From: Pantoea agglomerans
Lineage (GTDB): Bacteria; Pseudomonadota; Gammaproteobacteria; Enterobacterales; Enterobacteriaceae
Assembly: GCF_021397715.1 (NCBI RefSeq)
Contig: NZ_CP090207.1
Location: 2,170,001 to 2,234,000, forward strand
Direction of reading: 5' to 3'
DNA length: 64,000 bases
The translations under genes and the position numbers were made by a program. The notes under the pieces were generated by a model. That model made no database searches. It was not told the DNA's origin and saw only the letters and a program-made list of their open reading frames with translations. The first letter of the stretch is position 1, and the number at the start of each line of letters is the position of its first letter. Below are positions 25,813 to 33,683 of the stretch, piece by piece.

Positions 25813-27858
25813 ATGAAATGGTTTACCAAAAACGCGGTTTTGTTTGCCTGCAAAACCTCCCTGGCCGCGTTTATCGCGTTATCTGTTGCTCTGATTCTTA
25901 ACTTTGAAAAACCAGCCTGGGCGCTGACCACCGTATTTGTCACCTCTCAGCTTTATGCCGCCTCGACCGTCTCGAAATCGCTGTTTCGTCTGATGGGAAC
26001 CGTGCTCGGCGGCGTCTTTATCCTGTTGATCTACCCGGAAACGGTGCAGTCGCCGCTGCTGTTCAGCCTGTGCGTCTCGCTGTGGGTGACCTTTTGCCTT
26101 TATCTGTCGCTACATGACCGCACGCCGAAAAGCTACGTCTTTATGCTGGCCGGTTACAGCGCGGCGATCATGGGCTTCCCGGAGGTAAACACGCCGTCGG
26201 CTATCGTGAATACGGTGATTTCCCGTATTGAGGAGATCACCCTTGGCATCCTGTGCAGCACCCTGGTTCACCGGCTGGTTTTTCCGGTATCGATGCACCA
26301 TTTGCTCGGGCAGAGCGTCGACCACTGGTTTCAGAATGCGCGTAAATTGTGTGATGAACTGGTCAGCGGCATGGCGAAGAATAAGTCTCTGGAGCGCGAG
26401 GATATTCTGATCCAGATGGCGGGCTATCCGCTGAATGTCGAAACGCTGCTGACACACTGCGTGTATGAAGGAGAGGCGGCGCGTAATGTTATCCGTCTGG
26501 TCAGCGTACAGTATCAGCATCTGACCTATCTGCTGCCGACGCTGACGGCGATCGAATCGCGGCTCGGGGTGCTGGCGGAACTGAATATCCGCTTTCCGCT
26601 CTGCGTCACTTCGGTGTTCCAGCAATTTCTGCTGTGGCTTAATCAAGATCGGGTCAACGATATCGAAGGGCTGCGTAACGCCATCGCAGAAGGACAGGCG
26701 ACGCTGGAACGTGACTGGCAGGCGGGAAATCTGGCGACCGAAGAGAGCCTGCTGCTGATTGGCTTACTGGAGCGGCTGGCGAACTTTGTCCGTATTGCGG
26801 ATGCTTATCAGAACGTCAGCGCCCGCGCCGGCGATCTCTACAGCCATGGCGATGGGGCGGCGATCAGGAATATCCGCGAGCATCGTCATATTGATAATGG
26901 ACTGCTGATCCTGTCGGTGCTGACGGCCTTTCTGGCGACCTTTCTCTCCAGCCTGTTCTGGATTGGCAGCGGCTGGGCGGATGGGGCGAATGCGCCGCTG
27001 ATGGCCGCGATTATCAGCTCGTTTTTTGCCAGCGTGGATTCACCGGTGACGCCGATGAAACTGTTCGTTAAAGGGGTGGTGATTGCGCTGGTGGTCAGCC
27101 TGTTTTATATCGCCTTTCTGATCCCGCAGGCCAACACGCTGCAGGCATTGATGATCTGTCTGCTGCCGGGGCTGATGCTGCTGAGCCTGGTAATCGCTAA
27201 TCCGGCCACTAACCTGATTGGACTGAGCGTGGCGATCCAGATACCGGGCTTTATCGGGCTGAGTCATCACTACGTGCCGGATCTGATCGTCACCCTGAAT
27301 GCAGCTATCTCGTCGATGGTGGGCATTATGTTTGCGGTGGTGCTGACGGCGCTGATCCGTAACAAGCGGCCCTCGTGGATTGCCCGACGCGCGGTGCTGC
27401 GCGGACTACGTGACCTGCTGAGTTTTATTAAAAAAGTTGAACGTAATTCGGCCACGCTGCTGTCGCGGCAACAGTTTATTGCCCGGATGCTGGACCGGGT
27501 GAACATTATTCTGCCGCGTAAACGGCTCGATCCGGTACCGGACATTGTGGTGGGTGGCTATCTGATTAGCGAAACCTGGCTCGGCGCCAACTGTTACGAC
27601 TATTATGCCCGCTATCGTGAGGTGTTAGAGGCACACCGTCTCGACAGCGGCCAGATGTTTCACGAACTGGGACTCTATCTGAAGCGCAAAATGAAGTCGC
27701 TTCAGCTGCTGCCGCATCCGGATCTGCTGGAGGAGCTGGATCTGTTGCTGCTGCGGCTGGAAACCATCGCGCGGCAGGAGAGTGCGGCGGTGGCACCGCT
27801 GGTTCACCTGTTTAACATTCGTGTCTCGCTGTTCCCGCAACAGCGCTGGCCGGGCTGA
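25813..27858 (+). CDS. FUSC/AaeB-like membrane protein, aromatic acid efflux type
   Basis: A 681-residue protein with two membrane blocks (about residues 10-165 and 360-510), each with four to six helices and followed by a soluble region. That is the arrangement of the fusaric-acid-resistance/AaeB family. Typical stretches are KPAWALTTVFVTSQLY, FRLMGTVLGG and WIGSGWADGANAPLMAAI. Related proteins work with a membrane-fusion partner to expel aromatic carboxylic acids; no AaeA or AaeX homologue is adjacent, so the partner is missing here or elsewhere. Start at ATG 25813 lacks a strong ribosome site. Confidence 0.8.
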   Translation: MKWFTKNAVLFACKTSLAAFIALSVALILNFEKPAWALTTVFVTSQLYAASTVSKSLFRLMGTVLGGVFILLIYPETVQSPLLFSLCVSLWVTFCLYLSLHDRTPKSYVFMLAGYSAAIMGFPEVNTPSAIVNTVISRIEEITLGILCSTLVHRLVFPVSMHHLLGQSVDHWFQNARKLCDELVSGMAKNKSLEREDILIQMAGYPLNVETLLTHCVYEGEAARNVIRLVSVQYQHLTYLLPTLTAIESRLGVLAELNIRFPLCVTSVFQQFLLWLNQDRVNDIEGLRNAIAEGQATLERDWQAGNLATEESLLLIGLLERLANFVRIADAYQNVSARAGDLYSHGDGAAIRNIREHRHIDNGLLILSVLTAFLATFLSSLFWIGSGWADGANAPLMAAIISSFFASVDSPVTPMKLFVKGVVIALVVSLFYIAFLIPQANTLQALMICLLPGLMLLSLVIANPATNLIGLSVAIQIPGFIGLSHHYVPDLIVTLNAAISSMVGIMFAVVLTALIRNKRPSWIARRAVLRGLRDLLSFIKKVERNSATLLSRQQFIARMLDRVNIILPRKRLDPVPDIVVGGYLISETWLGANCYDYYARYREVLEAHRLDSGQMFHELGLYLKRKMKSLQLLPHPDLLEELDLLLLRLETIARQESAAVAPLVHLFNIRVSLFPQQRWPG

Positions 27859-27970
27859 TCGTGTTATAAAAGTCGGCGAAAAGTACCGCTAACCCGAGGA
27901 CGTATAACCCGATGTCACCGCAACCACAAACGCTGCAGAAACAGCCGAATCCCTGGCGCCTGGCGAGGAA

Positions 27971-28330
27971 GTGAGAAGGGTGATCGCCAGTGTGTATGGC
28001 GGGTCCGTCTGGAGACCGGCACGCAGCGTCATTCGAGGTCCAAACCCTGGAGCGCTGTCGGTAGCCGAACGGGTCAGCTTGCGTGGCGTAAAGCCTCAGA
28101 GTATACGGCTGGTGGAAGCTGAACTGGAAAGCCAGCCGCAGGTTTATCGCAGCAAAGATCCTGAGGATGGCCGCCCGCAGCGGGTTGCGTTAACTCCACT
28201 GGCGGAAGTCGGCGCGGGCAGCCTGGCACAGGCGATTAGCCATCAACTGAACCTCACGCAGGAAGCGCGGCTCAATGTTCAGGCGGAAGGAGAGCGTCTC
28301 GCTGAAGTCATTAGAAATGGGCTATTTTAG
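27971..28330 (+). CDS. Unrecognised small ORF, possibly a remnant
   Basis: A 119-codon frame starting with GTG. I recognise no family. The predicted protein is mostly hydrophilic with an alpha-helical C-terminal half. A 20-codon frame (ATG at 27912) ends in a TGA overlapping this GTG by four bases, so the two could be coupled or could be pieces of one decayed gene. Surrounding sequence lacks other features. It may be non-coding. Confidence 0.3.
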   Translation: MRRVIASVYGGSVWRPARSVIRGPNPGALSVAERVSLRGVKPQSIRLVEAELESQPQVYRSKDPEDGRPQRVALTPLAEVGAGSLAQAISHQLNLTQEARLNVQAEGERLAEVIRNGLF

Positions 28331-28550
28331 TTACATCATACATAAGGCATATCTAATAATTATCCATCTGACATTGTGCCTGTCTGTTTTTGTCGATCAG
28401 TTACAGACGCCGAACCAGGCGGTAATTCCGTGTGTAAGGTTAGCTCGCTGAACGCGGCACAAACCTTGTGAAGTGACCGTGAACAGCGACGATAACGAGC
28501 TAAAAGAGCAGGGTGCAGGCAACGAAAACAGTGCCGAATCCGTAAAGCTG

Positions 28551-28886
28551 TCAGGCGGATAAGGGCGGCTGCAGCTGGTAAATCCAGGCGGTTAGCTGCT
28601 GATTGTTCTCTGTTTTTACCGTGACCTCAACCCGATCGTAGCCGTCTTCAAATTCATCCAGCATCGGCCAATGCGCGTCGAGTTGCTCGGAGATAAACAG
28701 ATAGCCCGGCACGGGTGCCGCCTGATCATCAAGGATAATGCCGGGGAAATCCGCTGCCGCACCCCAGCCACGCGGGTAGAAAATGCCGGTTACCGAACCG
28801 GCCAGCCATTCGCCGCCAATATTTTCCAGCAGATGCGCATTCTCGCGGCCAGGACAAAGCGTGCCATAAACGAATAAGCGTTTCAT
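28551..28886 (-). CDS. Gamma-glutamylcyclotransferase-like (AIG2/YtfP) protein
   Basis: A 111-residue protein with the substrate-binding VYGTL motif right at the N-terminus (RLFVYGTLCPG), PGYLFISE in the middle and the acidic LDEFEDGYDRVEV stretch that carries the family Glu. Family enzymes cyclise gamma-glutamyl amines or amino acids. AGGA precedes the ATG. It is a stand-alone gene at the edge of a poorly coding stretch. Confidence 0.85.
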   Translation of the reverse strand: MKRLFVYGTLCPGRENAHLLENIGGEWLAGSVTGIFYPRGWGAAADFPGIILDDQAAPVPGYLFISEQLDAHWPMLDEFEDGYDRVEVTVKTENNQQLTAWIYQLQPPLSA

Positions 28887-29820
28887 GTTTCCTCATCGGG
28901 AGTGAAAGCCGAAGCCGGAAACTGTAACCTGGCTGAAAGCCGTTGTCATGCAGGCCGGATGCATTTCAGCATTCACCATCAGGTGAGGTTACAGTCAGTG
29001 ATAAAATGGCGCGCTGTGATAAATTCTGCGGCCCATGAGCCACATGGCAGGCGCAGAATTTACGTAGCGTTGTCAAAAATGGGGTGTCTGACCGTGCGTT
29101 TTATGGCGATCGACTGCTAAGCGAGTAAGACCATTGGCTTTGAGCGCCGCCAGTGGCATAGATAATTTTCAGCGGCACAGGAGCGGCAAAGCCCGATACA
29201 GTGCGCATGAGCTGGCCGAAAGAGAGCTGCGAAGCGCGTATTATCTGGCAGCACGGCTACAACCGGCAACGACGTCACGCCGTTTGAAATGAATGATGCA
29301 GGTCGCCAAACAAAGTTGCCGTTGCAGAAGAAGGTTTGTCGTAAGGCAAATCCGGCAGGATGTGTTGAAACAAAGGATGATGCTACAAGGCGTATTGATC
29401 GGGAAGTTCGTCGAAGAGAACGTTGTAGCGAACAAGACGTTAGCAAATAAATTTGGCAGCGCAGTACAGCGGAAAAAACAGCTGTCGTGGAGGCAGGCAG
29501 TTTATGCAGGGAACGCAGAATGAGAATCAGGTGTTAAAGGTGTATGGGCGTCGGATGAGTATGGCCAGGCGGCCATTCTGATAACTGAGGAAACCAGTCC
29601 GGATTCATGCTGAAAGCACAGTAAACAGCAAAATCAAGCGATGTCCGGGCATCATAATCGGAGGGTTATCTAAGGGCGCATAATGTATATTATGTTAAAT
29701 AAGAGATTAACACGTCCTTATCTGGCTTAGCCACAGCGCTCACTTTTCCCCTTTCCTCTCTCTTCCCGATTTTATCATTCAACTATGAAGCCAGCGTTGG
29801 CGCATCGGCAATCAGTGATT
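28887..29820. other. 934-base region with no recognisable gene
   Basis: I see no frame here that looks like a real gene on either strand; the short frames lack ribosome sites and known motifs. The right end becomes AT-rich, with a palindrome CATAATGTATATTATG at 29679-29694. The mix of compositions suggests decayed or inserted DNA at the edge of the nucleotidyltransferase islet. Confidence 0.45.
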
Positions 29821-30831
29821 TCACGTTCTTCCCTGTTTATGCGTTTCACTATTCAACCTGCTGCGTAACTCTTTTTGCTGTTGTTCGTCAGCACGACGTT
29901 TCCTGTCTCGTCTTATCCTGTCTACATTATTTTTCAAAGCGGCGGCTTTGATCGGCAACTCTTTCGTCCAGAAAGCCTGCGGCACATAGTAACTTTCAGG
30001 TTCCGCTTCAAATATCGCAGCCAGCTGTTCCAGAATAAGATGCAGGCTAATGTTGTGCCCGACCTGAACACGTATGCTTGCTTCCAGCATCGATATCCTG
30101 AAGAACTCATCGACATAAGCTTTCATCTCACGAAACCTGACTGCACACCTTTCCGTTTCATCATCCGGATCGGTAACAGCATCAAATTTTTCCAGCAAAA
30201 AGTACACGGCGGGAAGCATCATCGCTTTGATTCGGGCGACTTCTATCTCCGGATTACGTTTTAACTCGCTAAGGTTGCTCAGCCTGGCACGGATACAGGC
30301 GATCGGGTTGATAACTCTGATCAGTTCATGTGACTCCGCCGATGTGGCGCTATCCTGCTCTATCATAAACCTTTCGGTATTTAGCAGCAGTTTATCGCCA
30401 GAAAAGTCTGTGTAGCTGAATCCTGATGGGAAATCGATAACATCCACGGTGTTTGGGCGTTGGGGATCGTCCGGGTCGGCAAAGAAACGACCATCAACTT
30501 CTTTTATCTGTTTTGTCTCCGGGTCTACCAAAGCAAATCTTGCCAGTGACGGCGGCTGTCCGTGCTCATTCATGTTCGGATCAACACCAAGAGCCGCAGC
30601 TATTGCCGCAACATCATGGCGCCGTGCGGAATAATCGACATCCACAGAAGTCACAAGGCGAGCATCTGGCAGAGCACCTCTGTACAGCTCCCGGTAATAG
30701 GAAACCCAGTACTGAATGGCTTGTCCGCCAACGGTTATTACGGGATCAGATAGAGTACTGGCTTTATCAATCAACTGCTTATTGAGGATATAGGCTTGTT
30801 CAAAAGGCGGGATGACAGGATCATGAGGCAT
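29821..30831 (-). CDS. Nucleotidyltransferase-fold protein, AbiEii-like
   Basis: A 336-residue protein with an N-terminal nucleotidyltransferase signature: VGGQAIQYW near residue 33 followed by TSVDVDYSAR near residue 62, the GG...DxD pattern of the polymerase-beta-like fold. This spacing resembles AbiEii/type IV toxin nucleotidyltransferases. The C-terminal third is helical and ends in a very basic tail (RIRRDRKRRADEQQQ). The ATG is immediately downstream of a terminator-like hairpin whose 3' arm supplies the only Shine-Dalgarno. A small basic ORF lies upstream on the same strand instead of a typical AbiEi antitoxin. Lower GC than neighbours suggests transfer. Function in defence or toxicity is inference. 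Confidence 0.6.
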   Translation of the reverse strand: MPHDPVIPPFEQAYILNKQLIDKASTLSDPVITVGGQAIQYWVSYYRELYRGALPDARLVTSVDVDYSARRHDVAAIAAALGVDPNMNEHGQPPSLARFALVDPETKQIKEVDGRFFADPDDPQRPNTVDVIDFPSGFSYTDFSGDKLLLNTERFMIEQDSATSAESHELIRVINPIACIRARLSNLSELKRNPEIEVARIKAMMLPAVYFLLEKFDAVTDPDDETERCAVRFREMKAYVDEFFRISMLEASIRVQVGHNISLHLILEQLAAIFEAEPESYYVPQAFWTKELPIKAAALKNNVDRIRRDRKRRADEQQQKELRSRLNSETHKQGRT

Positions 30832-30858
30832 AAAAAACCCTCTGCTGGAAGAGGGTTT
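30831..30858 (-). terminator. Hairpin plus U-tract abutting a start codon
   Basis: On the minus strand AACCCTCT and AGAGGGTT form a perfect 8-base stem with a 6-base loop, followed by a run of six Us and then directly by the ATG of the nucleotidyltransferase gene. The 3' arm GAGGG is also the only Shine-Dalgarno candidate, about 6 bases from the ATG. It can act as a terminator limiting readthrough or as a translational lock. Confidence 0.75.
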
Positions 30859-30866
30859 ATTTTACA

Positions 30867-31154
30867 TTATCGGGCAGCATCAGGAAAACTGACGACATGC
30901 TTAGATGAAAGCTTACAGGATTTGCTGTAGCGCGATTTCTCCGCGGGTTTATAACCGAGTTCACCCCGGACAACAGCTGCCGCTTTTTCATCATAACGCT
31001 TGTGTTGTGCTTGTTTGATGTCAGATGGAGACATTTTAAGAAACCCGATAGCCTTTAGTAGACGACGCTTCAAATTTATACCCTTTCGTCTTCCCATTCC
31101 AGTTTTTCGAACCACAAAGTCTCGTCTGCCGTTTAATTTATCCTTACCCGGCAC
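30867..31154 (-). CDS. Small basic ORF upstream of nucleotidyltransferase
   Basis: Up to 95 codons from a GTG (internal ATG alternatives at 31097 and about 31035). The product is strongly basic, with runs such as GRRKGINLKRRLLK and a C-terminal part AEKSRYSKSCKLSSKH, and no recognised domain. It ends 9 bases before the hairpin that precedes the nucleotidyltransferase gene, on the same strand. It could be a cognate regulator or antitoxin, but ribosome sites are poor and I cannot exclude that it is non-coding. Confidence 0.35.
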   Translation of the reverse strand: MPGKDKLNGRRDFVVRKTGMGRRKGINLKRRLLKAIGFLKMSPSDIKQAQHKRYDEKAAAVVRGELGYKPAEKSRYSKSCKLSSKHVVSFPDAAR

Positions 31155-31305
31155 AGGACGGGTAAAGATAAAAACTAATAATTAATCAGACCAGCTACCG
31201 ATATGATTTCAGGGTTGTGAACAGGTTAATCCCTCAATAGTTTTATCTTTCAAAATCAAGGAGTAACCTACCTTTCCTCTTATTGCTCGCTGACACGCCG
31301 ACAAT

Positions 31306-31332
31306 CCGGGCGGCATCATCACTACCGCCCGG
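31306..31332 (-). terminator. GC-rich stem-loop after esterase gene
   Basis: CCGGGCGG and CCGCCCGG form an 8-base stem with an 11-base loop just past the esterase stop. No clear U-tract follows, so it is a probable but unproven terminator. Confidence 0.5.
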
Positions 31333-31337
31333 CTCCC

Positions 31338-32357
31338 TTATTTCAGATGCGATCGCAGCGCTTCACCGGCCTGGTTGATGGCCGTTCTGACGGTGGGTTC
31401 CTGGCTCAGTGCGTTCAGCAAACCGTAATCATGGATCATGCCGTTATAGCGTGTCACGGTAACCGGCACGCCTGCCGCATCCAGTTTCCGGCCAAAGGCT
31501 TCACCCTCATCACGTAACACATCCAGCTCAGCGGTCTGAATCAATGTTGGCGGCAATCCTTTCAGCTGCCCGGTGGTTGCACGCAGCGGCGATGCCAGGA
31601 TGTTATTACGATCTTTCTCTGATGTGGTGTAGTTATCCCAGAACCACTTCATCATATTCTTCGTCAGGAAATGTCCGTCGGCAAACTGATCATAAGAAGC
31701 GGTATCAAAACGCGCGTCGGTAACCGGCCACAGCATCACATCATAACGAATGGCTGGGGTTTTAAACTGCTTCGCCTGCAAGGCAACGGCAGCCACCATA
31801 TTTCCGCCGACGCTGTTACCGACCAGCGCCAGACGTTTACCGTCCACGCCAATTTCAGCGCCATGTTCGGCCACCCATTTTGTAGCTTCATAAGCCTGCG
31901 TAATCGCCACCGGGAAATGTGCTTCTGGCGACGGGTCATAATTAACAAATACGGCTGCCGCGCCGGAGGCATTCACCATGTCACGGACAAGACGTTCATG
32001 GGTCGGGAAATCACCCAGTACCCAGCCACCGCCGTGGAAGAACATAAACACCGGCAACGTCGCGCTGGCATTCTCAGGTTTTACGATGGTCAGCGTCAGT
32101 GGCTTGCCCAGTACCGTAATGATCTTTTGTGAAACCTCTGCCGGCGGCAGTTCAGCGCCCTTTTGTGCCCCGGTCAGTACCGCACGGGCCTCTTTGACGG
32201 AGAGCTGCTCAATCGGCTTGCCGCCTCCGCTGTTGAGCGCCGTCAGAAAAGCGGCGACGCCAGCGGTCGGTTGCGGGCTATTTTCAGTGGGTGCTGCAAA
32301 GGCGGTACTCATCTGGCTGGCTAATAACAGTGCGCTGGCGGTCAGTTTCATGTTCAT
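31338..32357 (-). CDS. Secreted alpha/beta hydrolase (HSL-family esterase)
   Basis: A 339-residue protein with a signal peptide (LTASALLLASQMSTAFA before APTEN) and the hormone-sensitive-lipase family plan. The oxyanion motif is FFHGGGWVLGD near residue 108; the nucleophile elbow is GNSVGG near residue 187, with Asp in ELDVLRDEGE and His in MIHDYGLLN. It should hydrolyse short-chain esters in the periplasm or outside the cell. Two related AT/GC palindromes lie directly upstream, but no regulator gene is adjacent. Confidence 0.85.
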   Translation of the reverse strand: MNMKLTASALLLASQMSTAFAAPTENSPQPTAGVAAFLTALNSGGGKPIEQLSVKEARAVLTGAQKGAELPPAEVSQKIITVLGKPLTLTIVKPENASATLPVFMFFHGGGWVLGDFPTHERLVRDMVNASGAAAVFVNYDPSPEAHFPVAITQAYEATKWVAEHGAEIGVDGKRLALVGNSVGGNMVAAVALQAKQFKTPAIRYDVMLWPVTDARFDTASYDQFADGHFLTKNMMKWFWDNYTTSEKDRNNILASPLRATTGQLKGLPPTLIQTAELDVLRDEGEAFGRKLDAAGVPVTVTRYNGMIHDYGLLNALSQEPTVRTAINQAGEALRSHLK

Positions 32358-32380
32358 TATGGCTTTCCTTTAATTTGCTA

Positions 32381-32400
32381 TTAAGTAGTGTGCTATCTGG
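32381..32400. promoter_or_regulatory. Degenerate copy of the esterase palindrome
   Basis: TTAAGTAGTGTGCTATCTGG keeps 14 of 20 positions of the perfect palindrome 60 bases away (TTAA, TAG, then GCTAT and a T). It ends 24 bases upstream of the esterase start, so a second, weaker site for the same regulator is plausible. Confidence 0.5.
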
Positions 32401-32440
32401 TTGACGCAACAATGCCACGCCGCACTTTGGTTGTAAACTA

Positions 32441-32460
32441 TTAAATAGCGCGCTATTTAA
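32441..32460. promoter_or_regulatory. 20-bp perfect palindrome upstream of esterase
   Basis: TTAAATAGCGCGCTATTTAA is perfectly self-complementary and lies 84 bases before the esterase start. Its size and symmetry suit a MarR- or TetR-type dimer. The rest of the 440-base gap to hiuH has no gene; it holds an A-rich AGCC/GGCT mini-hairpin near 32570 and the hiuH promoter. Confidence 0.65.
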
Positions 32461-32797
32461 AAGACAAGTTTACCCTGCACATCATCTTTCGTCGTTTATA
32501 GCGTAGTCTGCCGCCATCTGTGTCGATTACCCACCATTTTCACCCTTCCAGGGAGCAATAAAAAAATAAAAAAAGCCATCCGGCTCGCTTTTCTTACTGT
32601 ATGGCGGATGAAGACCGCACTTTGTCAGATGATTGTTAGTTGAAAGAGTAAATGCATGATGTAACTAAAATCACTTATGACCACAATTTCTGACCGCTCC
32701 ACCTCAGAAATTTCACATTTTCCGCCGCAAAATATCGCTTTGCGGTTATCCACCCTACTATTGCTGCAAATAAACCCCGTCAATAAAGGAAACATTG

Positions 32798-33226
32798 ATG
32801 AAAACCTCACATGCTTTGATCGCAACTGTACTTCTGGCCACTGGCATTTCTGCTTCTGCTGTTGCTGCACAACCCGCGGCGGCTAAAAATCCGTTAAGCG
32901 TCCACGTCCTGAACCTGCAAACCGGCCAGCCGACCGCTGGCATTGAAGTGGAACTGGATCAGAAACAGCAGGATAACTGGGTGAAACTGGCCACTGGCGT
33001 CACCGACAATAATGGTCGCATCAGCGCCCTGTTCCCGCAGGATAAAATGGCCAGCGCTGGCAGCTATCGCGTCGTGTTCAAAACCGGTGACTTCTATAAG
33101 AAGAACAACCAGAAAACGTTCTTCCCGGAGATCCCGGTTGAGTTCAACATGGATGCCAACGGCGAGCACTACCACATTCCGTTGCTGCTGAGCCCGTTCG
33201 GTTACTCGACCTATCGCGGTAACTAA
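32798..33226 (+). CDS. hiuH: Periplasmic 5-hydroxyisourate hydrolase (transthyretin-like)
   Basis: A 142-residue exported protein: signal peptide of about 24 residues (LIATVLLATGISASAVAA) followed by the transthyretin-like fold. Family blocks are LSVHVLNLQTGQPTAGIEVEL at the N-terminus, TDNNGRI in the middle, and HYHIPLLLSPFGYSTYRGN at the end, close to the canonical YRGS tail. It hydrolyses 5-hydroxyisourate, the product of HpxO, to OHCU. AAAGGA is 7 bases before the ATG at 32798; the TTG one codon earlier is less likely. It acts in the periplasm whereas HpxO is cytoplasmic. Confidence 0.92.
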   Translation: MKTSHALIATVLLATGISASAVAAQPAAAKNPLSVHVLNLQTGQPTAGIEVELDQKQQDNWVKLATGVTDNNGRISALFPQDKMASAGSYRVVFKTGDFYKKNNQKTFFPEIPVEFNMDANGEHYHIPLLLSPFGYSTYRGN

Positions 33227-33259
33227 GATTCTGAATGAATCCGGCGCGCCTGCGTGCCG

Positions 33260-33455
33260 GATTGCCCTTCTCCCGCGACCCGCCGCGGAGCCAGTCAATA
33301 AACACCCGCAACCGATGCGTAACGTGTCGATTCTGAGGATAGACCAGATGAAACGGATAACCCGCTGGTCGCCAGTCAGGCAAAATTTCCACCATCTCAC
33401 CCTGCTGTAAAAACGCCCCAAGGCGTTTGTCGATGGCGGCATGGCGCAGGTATGA
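33260..33455 (-). pseudogene. Remnant of a LysR regulator (C-terminal end only)
   Basis: The minus strand encodes the typical LysR C-terminal tail: LGAFLQQGEMVEILPDWRP, then FHLVYPQNRH and RVFIDWLR. The frame is closed by a TGA at 33459-33461 and no helix-turn-helix or core domain is found in the 220 bases up to the next gene. A LysR gene divergent from an old-yellow-enzyme gene is a common pair, so this is most likely the leftover of that regulator after deletion. Confidence 0.8.
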
Positions 33456-33589
33456 TCGTCAGCCCGCAAATAACCGCAAAGTTCGGCGCAGTTCGCCGGT
33501 TCTCTGCGGTTATTCGCCTTATCTCACCGCTTAGTCTGTCATCTGCGGCCCGACTCAACGCGGCAAAAATCCACCGCCAACCCGCGCGC

Positions 33590-33604
33590 TGACATAAAAT
33601 GTCA
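33590..33604. promoter_or_regulatory. 15-bp palindrome upstream of old yellow enzyme gene
   Basis: TGACAT-AAA-ATGTCA is a perfect palindrome 79 bases before the ATG of the flavin oxidoreductase gene. It lies where the operator of the lost LysR regulator, or of another factor, would be expected. Confidence 0.5.
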
Positions 33605-33683
33605 CCTTGCGCCGCACCCGATCCGCCCAATCGCCCGCTATAGTTATTCCCTGTCACGTTAGTCATAAAACCATGGAGATAAC

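Noticed and set aside
29117..29446. 109-codon minus-strand frame in the gene-poor region
   Set aside because: Serine/arginine-rich, no motif and no ribosome site; not supportable as a gene.
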